From NCBI RefSeq assembly GCF_024127895.1, contig NZ_JAMYBK010000015.1, forward strand, positions 60,039-124,038: DNA of 64,000 bases. Reading direction: 5' to 3'. Source of the DNA: Pseudomonas guariconensis (GTDB taxonomy: Bacteria > Pseudomonadota > Gammaproteobacteria > Pseudomonadales > Pseudomonadaceae). The position numbers and the translations under genes are program-made. A model generated the notes under the pieces. The model was not told the DNA's origin. It made no database searches and saw only the letters and a list, made by a program, of their open reading frames with translations. Positions within the stretch are counted from its first letter, which is position 1, and each line of letters starts with the position of its first letter. Shown here piece after piece: positions 8,463 to 24,096 of this stretch.

Positions 8463-8482
8463 GGGCGCGGCAAGCCGCGCCC
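8463..8482 (-). terminator. Hairpin terminator after lysC
   Basis: GGGCGCGG-CAAG-CCGCGCCC begins 14 bp after the lysC stop. On the minus strand it is followed by TTTCG, a short T run, so it is probably a weak to moderate terminator that separates lysC from rsmA. Confidence 0.75.
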
Positions 8483-8496
8483 CTCCAGGCAGCGCC

Positions 8497-9732
8497 TTAC
8501 TCGCCCTGTCGGGCAGGAGCGTCGAGTTCGAACGCAGTGTGCAACGCGCGCACGGCCAGCTCCAGGTACTTCTCCTCGATGACCACCGACACCTTGATCT
8601 CCGAGGTGGAGATCATCTGGATGTTGATGCTCTCCTTGGCCAGGGCCTCGAACATGCGGCTGGCGACACCCGCGTGGGAGCGCATGCCGACGCCGACGAT
8701 GGACACCTTGGCGATGTTGGTATCGCCGATCACTTCACGTGCACCGATTTCACGGGCAGTGTTCTCGAGCACGCTGTGGGCCTTCTCGTACTCGTTGCGG
8801 TGCACGGTGAAGGTGAAGTCGGTGGTGTTATCGTGCGAGACGTTCTGCACGATCATGTCGACTTCGATGTTCGCGGCGCTGATCGGGCCGAGGATCTTGA
8901 AGGCAACGCCCGGGGTATCCGGCACGCCGCGAATGGTCAGCTTGGCTTCATCACGGTTGAAGGCGATACCGGAAATGATCGGCTGTTCCATGGATTCCTC
9001 TTCATCAATGGTAATGAGGGTACCCGGACCCTCCTTGAAGCTGTGCAACACGCGCAGCGGAACGTTGTACTTGCCGGCGAACTCGACCGAACGGATCTGC
9101 AGCACCTTGGAGCCGAGGCTGGCCATCTCCAGCATCTCCTCGAAGGTGATCTTCTCCAGGCGCTGGGCCTGGGGCACCACGCGCGGATCGGTGGTGTAGA
9201 CGCCATCGACATCGGTGTAGATCTGGCACTCGTCGGCCTTGAGCGCCGCCGCCAGGGCAACGCCGGTGGTGTCGGAGCCGCCACGACCGAGGGTGGTGAT
9301 GTTGCCGTGCTCGTCGACACCCTGGAAACCTGCCACCACGACCACGCGGCCGGCCTTGAGGTCGGCACGGATCTTCTGGTCATCGATCTGCAGGATGCGC
9401 GCCTTGTTGTGCGCGCTGTCGGTGAGGATTCGCACCTGGTTGCCGGTGTAGGACACCGCCGGCACGCCGCGCTTGATCAAGGCCATGGTCAGCAAGGCGA
9501 TAGTCACTTGCTCGCCGGTCGAGACGATCACGTCCAGTTCGCGGGGAACCGGGTGGTCGCTGATCTGCTTGGCCAGCTCGATCAGGCGATTGGTTTCTCC
9601 GCTCATGGCCGACAGCACAACCACCAGGTCAGTGCCTTGCTCGCGGAATTTCTTGACCTTGTCGGCAACCTGCTCGATCCGCTCGATGGAACCGACAGAG
9701 GTGCCGCCAAATTTCTGTACGATCAACGCCAT
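8497..9732 (-). CDS. lysC: Aspartate kinase LysC
   Basis: First enzyme of the aspartate family (lysine, threonine, methionine, diaminopimelate), phosphorylating aspartate with ATP. 411 aa, starting MALIVQKFGGTSVGS, where KFGGTS is the nucleotide-site signature. The kinase domain covers about residues 1-245 (including GRGGSDTTGVALAAALKA), and two ACT domains follow for feedback control by lysine and/or threonine (for example SIVGVGMRSHAGVASRMFEA). It lies 85 bp downstream of alaS on the same strand, separated from it by a strong hairpin. Confidence 0.96.
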   Translation of the reverse strand: MALIVQKFGGTSVGSIERIEQVADKVKKFREQGTDLVVVLSAMSGETNRLIELAKQISDHPVPRELDVIVSTGEQVTIALLTMALIKRGVPAVSYTGNQVRILTDSAHNKARILQIDDQKIRADLKAGRVVVVAGFQGVDEHGNITTLGRGGSDTTGVALAAALKADECQIYTDVDGVYTTDPRVVPQAQRLEKITFEEMLEMASLGSKVLQIRSVEFAGKYNVPLRVLHSFKEGPGTLITIDEEESMEQPIISGIAFNRDEAKLTIRGVPDTPGVAFKILGPISAANIEVDMIVQNVSHDNTTDFTFTVHRNEYEKAHSVLENTAREIGAREVIGDTNIAKVSIVGVGMRSHAGVASRMFEALAKESINIQMISTSEIKVSVVIEEKYLELAVRALHTAFELDAPARQGE

Positions 9733-9781
9733 TTCAAAGCTGCCTCAGCCCACGATGGGCACCCAATAACAATCCATCACG

Positions 9782-9812
9782 CCGGGGGCCACTACTAGAC
9801 AGTGGCCCCCGG
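9782..9812 (-). terminator. Hairpin between alaS and lysC
   Basis: Perfect 12-bp stem CCGGGGGCCACT / AGTGGCCCCCGG with a 7-nt loop, starting 5 bp after the alaS stop. No T run follows on the minus strand, so it may act as an attenuator or mRNA-end stabiliser rather than a full terminator. Confidence 0.7.
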
Positions 9813-9817
9813 TCATC

Positions 9818-12442
<2,625 letters not shown>

Positions 12443-12783
12443 AGGTTCTTCCACGGAAACGGCGGCCCTTTAAGGCAAACACGTCGAATCGACGAAACGA
12501 CGGCAAAGGGCCGCATTATATCGGTCCTGCAGTCTCGGTGCAGTGTGTTTATGCGATGGAAACCGCCGTTTGGACGGATTTTCAGGTCGGCACGAACAAA
12601 ATCATGAGTGGGATGCTATAGCCTGCCTTTCGCCACTGGCAAGCCAATTACGACCCAGGTAGGCGGAAAATGGAACAGCTGGTGAAACAAGGGACTTTCA
12701 TCAGCGAAGGGATCCAAAAACAGCGGCGCCTGTGCTGCCATTTGGGGCCGCTTCGCGCCCCAGCTTGACGCGCCGCCTACCGA
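12443..12783. other. Intergenic region between astE and alaS
   Basis: 341 bp without a convincing gene. The part near 12716-12776 holds the nested hairpins that end the arginine operon; the rest should include the alaS promoter and leader. A small inverted element CCGTTTGGACGG is seen near 12564. I see no riboswitch or small RNA that I can support. Confidence 0.5.
12716..12776 (-). terminator. Branched terminator after astE
   Basis: On the minus strand the outer stem GCGGCGC (12770-12776) pairs with GCGCCGC (12723-12729) and is followed by TGTTTTT. Between them is an inner hairpin of the GGGGC-CGAAG-GCCCC type. It begins 8 bp after the astE stop and is the likely end of the aru/ast transcript. 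Confidence 0.68.
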
Positions 12784-13791
12784 TCAGCCCAGCCGCTGTC
12801 CAGAATCCGGCACGATCAGGATCCCGGCCCGCAGCCCATTGCGGACCCTGGGGTTGGGGAAGATGATCCGCGCCCCCTCCTCCTCGACGATCCAGCGGGT
12901 CTCGGCCAGGTCCTCGGCCAGCAGGTAACCCTTGCTGAGCTCGGAGAAGTTCTCGATGTCCGCCGGCAGGTGCAGGTGGAAGCTGTCGCTGTGCTTGATG
13001 ATCTCGCGGGCGACGCTGAACAGTTGCAGGCCATCGAGACTCTCGTCGGTCTCCGGCTCGTTGCCCTCGATGATCTGTACCAGGCGGGCTTCCAGGCGGT
13101 CGAGGTTGACCTGCTGGTTGTGGCCGAACGGCCGTGCCTTGCCCAGTTCCAGGGTGAAGGCCTCGGCCTCCAGTTGTTCGTAGGTGAAGGCACTGAAGGT
13201 GATCGATGCCTTGTTCTGCAACAGCACCGCCTCCATGCCGGCCGCGTGCAGGCGCGCCAGCTCACGACGGGAGTGCTGGCGGCCTTCCTTGTACGGGTAG
13301 AGCGCGAACTGCTCGATCTTCGAACCACGGATCGCCGTGTGCAGGTCGTAGTGCAGGCGCGTGCGCTCCGGCTGGCTGAAGAACACCCGGGCGAACTGCT
13401 CCAGCTCCGCCGCGCGCAGGGCCTCGGCGCCACTGGACAACTCGTGGCGGCCATTGAACAGGCGGTTGATGTCTTGCTCGACGTAGCGCTCGCCCTTGCG
13501 AATCGCCTCAGGGTTGCCGAACAGGAACAACACCCGCGCCCGCGGCTTGATGTCGCCTCGGGCCACGCCATGCAGCAGCGCGTCGAGCAACTCGATGGGC
13601 GCGGTCTCGTTGCCATGGATACCCGCCGACAGCAGCAGGTCCAGGCCATTGTCCTTGCCCTGCGGCGGACGCACCTCGAGGGCGCCCTCCCCCAGCCAGC
13701 GCAAGCGCACACCCTCGACCGTCACTTGCGTCTTCTCGGCCGGTTCATGATCGGCCAGGGTCAGGTCAAGCAATTTGCCGAGGGCGAGCAT
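12784..13791 (-). CDS. astE: Succinylglutamate desuccinylase AstE
   Basis: Last enzyme of the arginine succinyltransferase pathway (335 aa), releasing succinate and glutamate from N-succinylglutamate. It is a zinc-dependent M14-type hydrolase: [17 protein letters not shown] provides the first zinc His and Glu, and LHTAIRGS provides the second His. It is the promoter-distal gene of the aru/ast operon, 11 bp after the small gene at 13803-14090. In P. aeruginosa the same gene is called aruE. Confidence 0.95.
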   Translation of the reverse strand: MLALGKLLDLTLADHEPAEKTQVTVEGVRLRWLGEGALEVRPPQGKDNGLDLLLSAGIHGNETAPIELLDALLHGVARGDIKPRARVLFLFGNPEAIRKGERYVEQDINRLFNGRHELSSGAEALRAAELEQFARVFFSQPERTRLHYDLHTAIRGSKIEQFALYPYKEGRQHSRRELARLHAAGMEAVLLQNKASITFSAFTYEQLEAEAFTLELGKARPFGHNQQVNLDRLEARLVQIIEGNEPETDESLDGLQLFSVAREIIKHSDSFHLHLPADIENFSELSKGYLLAEDLAETRWIVEEEGARIIFPNPRVRNGLRAGILIVPDSGQRLG

Positions 13792-13802
13792 AGGGCGTTT
13801 CC

Positions 13803-14090
13803 TTAGTGGTTATGACCGCAGTCCGGGCCGTGCACGTGGTCGTCGTCGCCAACCTCGGCCGGTTCCATCTCCAGTTGCAGGCTGACCAGGTTGGTGGCCA
13901 TGGGGCGCAGCAACAGGTTGGCGTACTCGGTGTCGTCTTCCTCGACGTCGACGCCGATCAGCAGTTGGCCACGGCCGTCCTGCTGGATCCACACCTCCTT
14001 GCCTTGCCAGACCACGGCAAAGCGGGTGCAGGAGGTTTCCAGCTGGGTACCGTCGTCGTCTTCGAGGATCAGGCGCAGGGCGTCGGACAT
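13803..14090 (-). CDS. Small conserved protein of the arginine operon with His/Cys-rich tail
   Basis: 95-aa cytoplasmic protein between astB and astE, in the position of a hypothetical gene found in the P. aeruginosa aru operon. The body ([20 protein letters not shown]) is acidic and predicted soluble. The last residues, [14 protein letters not shown], hold four His and one Cys in a short tail, a pattern seen in metal-binding or metal-delivery proteins. I start at ATG 14090, which has GAGAG upstream; an upstream TTG at 14108 is possible. The gene starts 14 bp after the astB stop and ends 11 bp before astE. Function unknown; a role in zinc supply to AstE is only a hypothesis. Confidence 0.85.
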   Translation of the reverse strand: MSDALRLILEDDDGTQLETSCTRFAVVWQGKEVWIQQDGRGQLLIGVDVEEDDTEYANLLLRPMATNLVSLQLEMEPAEVGDDDHVHGPDCGHNH

Positions 14091-14104
14091 TGCAAATTCT
14101 CTCT

Positions 14105-15454
14105 TCAAGGTTGGCGTTGGAATGGATAGACCGGGCCCAGCTTGAGTATCTGGGTCAGCTCATCCAGGGCTGTACGGCACTCGTCCAGCAGTTGCGGGTC
14201 GGCCAGGTCCGCTTCGCCCAGGCGATCGCGGTAGTGCTTGTCGACCCACTGCACCAGGGTGTCGTACAGCGGCGCGGTCATGATAACGCCTGGATTGACC
14301 GCCGCCAGTTCGGTTTCCTTCAGGGCCACGCGCAAACGCAGGCAAGCCGGGCCACCGCCGTTCTGCATGCTCTGCTTGAGGTCGAACACCTTGACCTCCT
14401 TCACCGCGCCGCCCTGGCGGGTCAGCTGTCCCAGGTAGGCCCAGACCCGTTCGTTGTTGCGGCACTCCTCCGGCACCACCAGCAGCATGGAGCCGTCGTC
14501 GCGAGACAGCAGCTGGCTGTTGAACAGGTAGGAACGCACCGCGTCCTCCACCGTCACCGCCGAGCGCGGCACGCGAATCGCCTGGAACCGGCCGCCCTTG
14601 CTGGCCAGTTTAGCTTGCAGCTGGCCAAGCACCGTATCGGTCTCGAGGAAGGCATCCTCGTGGTAGAACAGCACCTCGCCGTTGCCCACCGAGATCACGT
14701 CGTTGTGGAACACGCCCTGGTCGATCACCGCCGGGTTCTGTTGAGCGTAGACCACACCGTCCTCGGCCAGGCCATGCAGCCTTGCCACGGCCTGGGAGGC
14801 TTCCAGGGTCTGGCGCGCCGGATACTTCTGCGGCGCGGGATAGCGGCTGTCGAAGGCGCTGCGGCCATAGACGAAGAACTCCACGCCCGGCTCGCCATAG
14901 GCCCGGCAGAAACGGGTATGGTTGGCTGCCCCCTCGTCGCCGAACTGGGCCACCGCCGGCAGCGCCGGATGGTGGGCGAAATGCTTGTCGTCGGCGAACA
15001 TGGCCGCCAGCACGCGGCTGGTGGTGGGGTGCTCGATGCTGCGGTGGTACTTGCAGTTGAGGTTGGCGGCGGTGAAATGCACGCGGCCATCGGCAGTGTC
15101 GGCACTGGGGCTGACCGTGGCGGCGTTGGCCACCCACATGCTCGACGCCGAGCAACTGGCCACCAGCAGGGGCATGGCCTCCTGGGCGGCGCGACGGATC
15201 ACCTCGGCATCGCTGCCCGAAAAGCCCAGGCGGCGCAGCGCGGCCACGTCCGGTCGCTCCTGCGGGGCGAGCACGCCCTGCTTGAAGCCCATGTCAGCCA
15301 GCGCCTTCATCTTCGCCAGGCCCTGGCGCGCCGCCTCACGCGGGTTGGAAACCTGCTGGCTGTTGCTCTGCGAAGCCACGTTGCCGTAGGACAGGCCGCC
15401 GTAGTTGTGGGTCGGCCCCACCAGGCCATCAAAATTCACTTCATAGGATTTCAT
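14105..15454 (-). CDS. astB: N-succinylarginine dihydrolase AstB
   Basis: Second enzyme of the pathway (449 aa), hydrolysing N2-succinylarginine to succinylornithine, CO2 and two NH3. It belongs to the pentein fold superfamily. The start [20 protein letters not shown] is highly typical, and conserved segments such as [13 protein letters not shown] and [12 protein letters not shown] (near the catalytic Cys) are present. It lies 23 bp after astD. Called aruB in P. aeruginosa. Confidence 0.96.
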   Translation of the reverse strand: MKSYEVNFDGLVGPTHNYGGLSYGNVASQSNSQQVSNPREAARQGLAKMKALADMGFKQGVLAPQERPDVAALRRLGFSGSDAEVIRRAAQEAMPLLVASCSASSMWVANAATVSPSADTADGRVHFTAANLNCKYHRSIEHPTTSRVLAAMFADDKHFAHHPALPAVAQFGDEGAANHTRFCRAYGEPGVEFFVYGRSAFDSRYPAPQKYPARQTLEASQAVARLHGLAEDGVVYAQQNPAVIDQGVFHNDVISVGNGEVLFYHEDAFLETDTVLGQLQAKLASKGGRFQAIRVPRSAVTVEDAVRSYLFNSQLLSRDDGSMLLVVPEECRNNERVWAYLGQLTRQGGAVKEVKVFDLKQSMQNGGGPACLRLRVALKETELAAVNPGVIMTAPLYDTLVQWVDKHYRDRLGEADLADPQLLDECRTALDELTQILKLGPVYPFQRQP

Positions 15455-15477
15455 CGGCTAGGCTCCGAGACCGGTTG

Positions 15478-17969
<2,492 letters not shown>

Positions 17970-18050
17970 GCTATCTCCTTGTGCGGTGGCCTGTGCCTGC
18001 CGCGAATCTCTCTGTTGCGGGTCCTGGCCTGGGCTATCCGTGCCCGGGCC

Positions 18051-19070
18051 TCAGACGGCCACCAGGCGAACGCTGCCGCCATCGCCGACGCCCAGCGCCT
18101 CGGCGGCCTCCAGGCCCAGGCTGAGCGGCTTGCCCGGCACCCAGTCCAGTTCCAGCAGCACGGCGCGGTAGTCCTGCAGTTGGCCGTTGCACACCAGGTA
18201 CGGACGGCCGCCCTTGACCTGGCTGTCGTCGAGCCTGACCGGCACCACCCGGCTCTGGGCGATCGAGCGGATGCCCGAGACCCGGGCATGCAGGGTCGGG
18301 CCGCCGTCGAAGATGTCGATGTAGTGCTCGGTCTCGAAGCCTTCGCGCATGAGGATGTCGAAGGTGATCTGCGCCCGCGGGTGAACCTGGCCCATGGCTT
18401 CCTGGGCCGCGTCCGGCAGCAGCGGCACGTAGATCGGGTAATGAGGCATCAGTTCGGCGAGGAAGGTACGGCTCTTGAGCCCGCACAGCCGCTCGGCCTC
18501 GGCGTAGTTCAAGTCGAAGAAGTTGCGACCGATGGCATCCCAGAACGGCGACTCGCCTTGCTCGTCGCTGTAGCCGACGATCTCGGTGACCACCGAATCG
18601 GCGAAGCGCTCGGGATGCGAGGCCATGAACAGCAGGCGGCCACGGGAGTTGAGCTCGGCCCAGGCACTGTTCACCAGCTCCGGCAGCACGTAGAAGCTGG
18701 TCAGCAGGCTGTTGCCGGTCAGGTCGTGGCACAGCGACAGGACATGGATCTTGTTGTGGATCTTCAGCTCCCGCGAGGCATGCACGAAGGTCTCGTTGCG
18801 GAAGCTGTAGAACGGCTCGGAATAACCGGCCGAGGCGACGATGGCCGAGCAGCCGGCGAGCTTGCCGGTCTCGCTGTCTTCGAGCACGAAGAAGTAGCTC
18901 TCCTCGCCATTGAAGCTGACCTCGGCGGCGAAGGACGTCTCCGAGGCGGCGATCTTGTCACCCAGGCGACTGGCGTCGTCCGGCAGCGAGGTGACACCAA
19001 TGGGGCTGTCTGCAGCCATGCGCTGCACTTCGTTCAGATCAGCCATTTGCGCGGGGCGCATCACCAGCAT
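18051..19070 (-). CDS. aruF: Arginine N-succinyltransferase, alpha subunit AruF
   Basis: Partner of AruG (339 aa) in the first step of arginine breakdown; it also acts on ornithine in P. aeruginosa. It starts MLVMRPAQMADLNEVQRMA, with the AstA-family SYFFVLEDSETGKLAG and IDIFDGGPTLHARV segments. The ATG at 19070 is chosen because GGAGT lies before it; an upstream in-frame start at 19145 would run into the hairpin region between aruC and aruF. The spacing of 140 bp after aruC includes two hairpins. Confidence 0.95.
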   Translation of the reverse strand: MLVMRPAQMADLNEVQRMAADSPIGVTSLPDDASRLGDKIAASETSFAAEVSFNGEESYFFVLEDSETGKLAGCSAIVASAGYSEPFYSFRNETFVHASRELKIHNKIHVLSLCHDLTGNSLLTSFYVLPELVNSAWAELNSRGRLLFMASHPERFADSVVTEIVGYSDEQGESPFWDAIGRNFFDLNYAEAERLCGLKSRTFLAELMPHYPIYVPLLPDAAQEAMGQVHPRAQITFDILMREGFETEHYIDIFDGGPTLHARVSGIRSIAQSRVVPVRLDDSQVKGGRPYLVCNGQLQDYRAVLLELDWVPGKPLSLGLEAAEALGVGDGGSVRLVAV

Positions 19071-19121
19071 GGTGTCACTCCTTTCGGGAAAACGGGCCAA
19101 CAGCGTCGGCACGGAAAAACG

Positions 19122-19191
19122 GCGTGCGCCTGCGGGCGCACGCACTGGAATTCAGGTATCGCCGGCCCGTGCCCGATGGCACAGGCCGGCG
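19122..19191 (-). promoter_or_regulatory. Two hairpins between aruC and aruF
   Basis: The first is GCGTGCGCC-TGCG-GGCGCACGC (19122-19143). The second has an outer stem CGCCGGCC/GGCCGGCG and an inner stem TGCC/GGCA (19160-19191). Neither is followed by a T run on the minus strand. They probably protect or process the aruC end of the mRNA and lower downstream expression. Confidence 0.6.
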
Positions 19192-19210
19192 AAAGGACCG
19201 CAGGCCGGTA

Positions 19211-20530
<1,320 letters not shown>

Positions 20531-20560
20531 TTACAGCGCCAAACCCTGTTTTACCGAGGC

Positions 20561-20587
20561 TTTCGGCAATGCGACAAACATTGTCGC
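20561..20587 (-). promoter_or_regulatory. ArgR half-site and palindrome, distal to aruC
   Basis: The minus strand again shows TGTCGC-N8-AA (20561-20576). Its first six bases are also one arm of the palindrome GCGACA-AACAT-TGTCGC (20571-20587). Two same-orientation half-sites plus this inverted copy suggest co-operative ArgR binding upstream of the aruC promoter. Confidence 0.75.
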
Positions 20588-20753
20588 AATCGCGCAGTGT
20601 AGCGGGAGGCGGGGGTGACGGGGAGATGGGAAGGTAAATTGGGAGAACGGATGTTCACTGCGGCATCGGTGTTGTCGGCTTGCCTCGATGCCGGTCAGTT
20701 ACAAACGGGGATTTGTAATCCTGGGGCCGCTTCCCCCCCCGTGCAAAGGACTA

Positions 20754-21734
20754 TCAGCTGCGCTCGGCCGGCGCCGAACTCAACTCGAACGGGCTGCTGC
20801 TACGCCGCTGGTTGCGGTCTTCCCGCGGCGTGGCGCCGAAGAAGTTGCGGTAGGCGCTGGAGAAATGCGGCCCGGACGAAAAACCGCAGGACAGCCCGAT
20901 CTGGATGATCGACTTGCTGGTCTGCATCAGCATCTGCCGCGCCTTGTTCAGGCGCAGCTCCAGGTAGTACTGGCTGGGCACGCGATTGAGGTACTGCTTG
21001 AAGATCCGCTCCAGTTGTCGCCGAGAGACGCACACATGTTGGGCGATCTCGTCGGTGGTCAACGGCTCCTCGATGTTGGCCTCCATCAGCAGCACGGCCT
21101 GGGTCAGCTTGGGATGGCTGGAGCCAAGGCGGTTCTGCAGCGGAATACGCTGGCGCTCGCCGCCCTCGCGGATGCGCTCGACCACCAGCTCCTCCGACAC
21201 CGCCCCCGCCAGCTCCGCACCATGGTCGCGGGCCAGCACCGCCAGCAACAGGTCGGTCACGGCCATGCCGCCGCAGGCAGTCAGGCGGTCGCGGTCCCAG
21301 TCGAACAGATGGCTGGTGGCGATGACCTTGGGGAAGCGCTCGACGAAATCATCCTGCCAGCGCCAGTGCACCGCCGCCCGGTAGCCATCGAGCAAACCCA
21401 GGGCCGCCAACGGATAGACCCCGGCGGACAGCCCGCCGATCATGCAACCACTGCGCGCCACTTGCTTGAGCGCGGCCGACAAGGCCGCTCCCACGGCCAG
21501 CGGCGGCTCGTCCGCCAGCAAGAACAGCTTCTGGCAACCCTCCAAGCGGCCATTCCAGGGCTCGCCCGGCAGGCGCCAGGCGCCCTCCTCGGCCGCCTCG
21601 GCTTGGAGGAAGGCCAACTCGTAGACCACATCCGGGTGCACGTGCTGGGCAACCCGCAACACTTCCTCGGCCAGCGCCAGGGTCAGCGGCCTGGTGCCGG
21701 GCCAGATGAGAAATCCGATTCGCTGGGTGGTCAT
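20754..21734 (-). CDS. argR: AraC-family arginine regulator ArgR
   Basis: Arginine-responsive regulator (326 aa) of the Pseudomonas type, unrelated to enteric ArgR. The N-terminal half is a DJ-1/PfpI-like domain (RIGFLIWPGTRPLTLALAEEVL ... GLSAGVYPLAALGLLDG). The C-terminal AraC domain has two helix-turn-helices (TTDEIAQHVCVSRRQLERIF and SIIQIGLSCGFSSGPHFSSAYRNFFG). It sits between aotP and the aru operon, 99 bp after aotP, as in P. aeruginosa where it is the last gene of the aot operon. It should induce aru and aot and repress biosynthetic genes. Confidence 0.93.
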   Translation of the reverse strand: MTTQRIGFLIWPGTRPLTLALAEEVLRVAQHVHPDVVYELAFLQAEAAEEGAWRLPGEPWNGRLEGCQKLFLLADEPPLAVGAALSAALKQVARSGCMIGGLSAGVYPLAALGLLDGYRAAVHWRWQDDFVERFPKVIATSHLFDWDRDRLTACGGMAVTDLLLAVLARDHGAELAGAVSEELVVERIREGGERQRIPLQNRLGSSHPKLTQAVLLMEANIEEPLTTDEIAQHVCVSRRQLERIFKQYLNRVPSQYYLELRLNKARQMLMQTSKSIIQIGLSCGFSSGPHFSSAYRNFFGATPREDRNQRRSSSPFELSSAPAERS

Positions 21735-21833
21735 GGGTCGTGGTCCGAAACCTGGGTCGTTCGTGTCTGTGGCGCCGGGTCAGGCTGCGCTCGCTGCGCA
21801 GCATGCCCTATCCTGGTGCAAAGGTGCAGCTTT

Positions 21834-22598
21834 TTACTTCAGGCTGCCGGAGAGGAACTGCTTGAGACGCTCCGATTGCGGGTTGACCAGCACCTCGCGC
21901 GGGTTGCCGCTCTCCTCCACCAGGCCTTTGTGCAGGAACACCAACTGGTTGGAGACCTCGCGGGCGAAGCCCATCTCATGGGTCACCACCACCATGGTGC
22001 GGCCTTCCTGGGCCAGGGCCTGCATGACCTTGAGCACATCGCCCACCAGTTCGGGGTCGAGCGCCGAGGTCGGCTCGTCGAACAGCATCACCTCCGGTTC
22101 CATGGCCAGGGCCCGGGCGATCGCCACCCGCTGCTGCTCCCCCCCGGACATATGCCCCGGGAAGGCGTCCTTGCGATGGGCCACGCCGACCTTGGCCAGG
22201 TAGTGTTCGGCCTTCTCCAGCGCCTCCTTCTTGTTCACCCCCAGCACATGCACCGGCGCCTCGATGACGTTCTCCAGGGCGGTCATGTGCGACCACAGGT
22301 TGAAGTGCTGGAACACCATCGACAGGCGCGAACGCATACGCTGCAACTGCTTCGGGTCGACGGCCTTGAGCGCGCCATCCTTGCCGGCGACCATCTTCAG
22401 CTCTTCGTTGTTGAGCAGGATCCTGCCGGCATGGGGCTGCTCGAGCAGGTTGATGCAGCGCAGGAAGGTCGATTTGCCCGAGCCGCTGGAGCCGATGATG
22501 CTGATCACATCGCCTGCCTTGGCCGCGAGCGACACGCCCTTGAGCACTTCGTGGCTGCCATAGCGCTTGTGCAGGTCTTGGACTTGGAGTTTGTACAT
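21834..22598 (-). CDS. aotP: Arginine/ornithine ABC transporter ATP-binding protein AotP
   Basis: ATPase (254 aa) of a polar amino acid ABC importer. Walker A is GSSGSGKS, the signature is MSGGEQQR, and Walker B is VMLFDEPTSALDPE. I use ATG 22598 (MYKLQVQDLHKRYG), the family start, not the one at 22613. It is 22 bp after aotM. The extra hypothetical gene aotO described in P. aeruginosa is not present in this gap. Confidence 0.94.
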   Translation of the reverse strand: MYKLQVQDLHKRYGSHEVLKGVSLAAKAGDVISIIGSSGSGKSTFLRCINLLEQPHAGRILLNNEELKMVAGKDGALKAVDPKQLQRMRSRLSMVFQHFNLWSHMTALENVIEAPVHVLGVNKKEALEKAEHYLAKVGVAHRKDAFPGHMSGGEQQRVAIARALAMEPEVMLFDEPTSALDPELVGDVLKVMQALAQEGRTMVVVTHEMGFAREVSNQLVFLHKGLVEESGNPREVLVNPQSERLKQFLSGSLK

Positions 22599-22620
22599 GC
22601 TGTCGGTTCTCACAGAGCGT

Positions 22621-23319
22621 TCAGTGCTTGCGCGGCGCCAGGTAGCCGAGCCAGCGGCGTTCGGCCATCTTGAACAGGCGCACGAGGATGAAGGTCAGGC
22701 ACAGGTAGAACACGCCCGCCGTGATGTAGGCCTCGAAAGGCAGGTAGTACTGGGCATTGACGGTGCGCGCCGCGCCGGTGATGTCGATCAGGGTGACGAT
22801 CGACGCCAGGCTGGTGGTCTGCAGCATCATGATCACTTCGTTGCTGTACTGCGGCAGCGCCCGGCGCAAGGCCGAAGGCAGCAGGATGCGCCGGTACATC
22901 TTCATGCGCGACATGCCCACCGCCTTGGCAGCCTCGATCTCGCCATGGGGCGTGGCCTTGAGGCTGCCGGCGATGATCTCGGCGGTGTAGGCGCTGGTAT
23001 TGATGGCGAAGGCCAGGCAGGCGCAGAAGGTCGCGCTGGACAGCCACGGCCAGAGGAAACTCTCGCGCACCGCCTCGAACTGGGCCAGGCCATAGTAGAT
23101 CAGGAACAGCTGCACCAGCATCGGCGTGCCGCGGATCACATAGGTGTACAGCCAGGCGGTCATGTTCACCAGCGGCTGCTTCGACACCCGCATCAGGCCC
23201 AGCGGAATGGCCGCCAGCAAGCCAAAGAACAACGACAGCGCCAGCAGCTTGATGGTGGTCAGCAGCCCGCCGAGGTACAGCGGCATCGCCTCCCAGATCA
23301 CGTTGTAGTCGAAGATCAT
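22621..23319 (-). CDS. aotM: Arginine/ornithine ABC transporter permease AotM
   Basis: Inner-membrane permease (232 aa) of the HisM type. It has five or so hydrophobic segments and the EAA loop AAKAVGMSRMKMYRRILLPSALR that docks to the ATPase. Its start overlaps the aotQ stop by 4 bp (ATGA). It forms the membrane channel together with AotQ. Confidence 0.94.
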   Translation of the reverse strand: MIFDYNVIWEAMPLYLGGLLTTIKLLALSLFFGLLAAIPLGLMRVSKQPLVNMTAWLYTYVIRGTPMLVQLFLIYYGLAQFEAVRESFLWPWLSSATFCACLAFAINTSAYTAEIIAGSLKATPHGEIEAAKAVGMSRMKMYRRILLPSALRRALPQYSNEVIMMLQTTSLASIVTLIDITGAARTVNAQYYLPFEAYITAGVFYLCLTFILVRLFKMAERRWLGYLAPRKH

Positions 23320-24005
23320 AGTTCAGCCGCCTTTACGCCCACCGAGTAGCGCTTCTCGAGATACTTCAGCGCCAGCAGCGAGACGCTGGTGAGCACCAGG
23401 TACAGGGCCGCTACCGCCAGGAAGAAGGTGAAAGGCTCGCGGGTGGCGTCGGCCGCCTGCTTGGCCTTGAACATCATGTCCTGCAGGCCGACCACCGAGA
23501 TCAGCGCCGTGGCTTTGGTCAGCACCAGCCAGTTGTTGGTGAAGCCGGGGATCGCCAGGCGGATCATCTGCGGCACCATGATGCGGAAGAACACCTGCCG
23601 GCTGCTCATGCCATAGGCCACGCCCGCCTCGGCCTGGCCCTTGGGAATGCCGAGGAAGGCACCGCGGAAGGTTTCCGAGAGGTACGCGCCGAAGATGAAG
23701 CCCAGGGTACCGATACCGGCAGCCAACGGGTTCAGGTCGATGTAGTCGTCGTAGCCGAGCAACGGCGCGACCCGGTTGAGCACGTCCTGGCCGCCATAGA
23801 AGATCAGCAGGATCAGCACCAGGTCCGGGATGCCACGGATCACCGTGGCATACAGGTCGCCCAGCCAGGCCAGCCAGCGCACCGGCGACAAGCGCAACGA
23901 CACGCCGATCAGGCCAAGCACGATGGCCAGGGCCATCGACGACAGGGCGAGCTGCAGCGTCAGCCACGCCCCGTCGAGGATGACTGCCCCGTAGCCTTTC
24001 AACAT
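23316..24005 (-). CDS. aotQ: Arginine/ornithine ABC transporter permease AotQ
   Basis: Inner-membrane permease (229 aa) of the HisQ type, with the EAA-loop segment EAGVAYGMSSRQVFFRIMVPQ and several membrane spans. It follows aotJ after 91 bp; that gap holds a hairpin. It overlaps aotM by 4 bp. Confidence 0.94.
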   Translation of the reverse strand: MLKGYGAVILDGAWLTLQLALSSMALAIVLGLIGVSLRLSPVRWLAWLGDLYATVIRGIPDLVLILLIFYGGQDVLNRVAPLLGYDDYIDLNPLAAGIGTLGFIFGAYLSETFRGAFLGIPKGQAEAGVAYGMSSRQVFFRIMVPQMIRLAIPGFTNNWLVLTKATALISVVGLQDMMFKAKQAADATREPFTFFLAVAALYLVLTSVSLLALKYLEKRYSVGVKAAEL

Positions 24006-24036
24006 GATTGGGATTCCTCAGGGCTTGGGAATGAAA

Positions 24037-24075
24037 AATGGTGCAAACCTCAGAGCTTCTGCTGTTTGCACCATT
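24037..24075 (-). promoter_or_regulatory. Stem-loop between aotJ and aotQ
   Basis: Perfect 12-bp inverted repeat AATGGTGCAAAC (24037-24048) / GTTTGCACCATT (24064-24075) with a 15-nt loop that itself can pair partly. There is no strong T run. Such stem-loops after the binding-protein gene usually protect its mRNA, or partly end transcription, so that more AotJ than permease is made. Confidence 0.75.
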
Positions 24076-24096
24076 GCACAGGTGAAACTCGACGTC

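Noticed and set aside
8116..9798. 560-codon open frame antisense to rsmA and lysC
   Set aside because: Shadow of lysC; it also crosses the rsmA gene and a terminator.
9733..9817. Lysine riboswitch before lysC
   Set aside because: The gap is too short, and the only structure is the alaS end hairpin.
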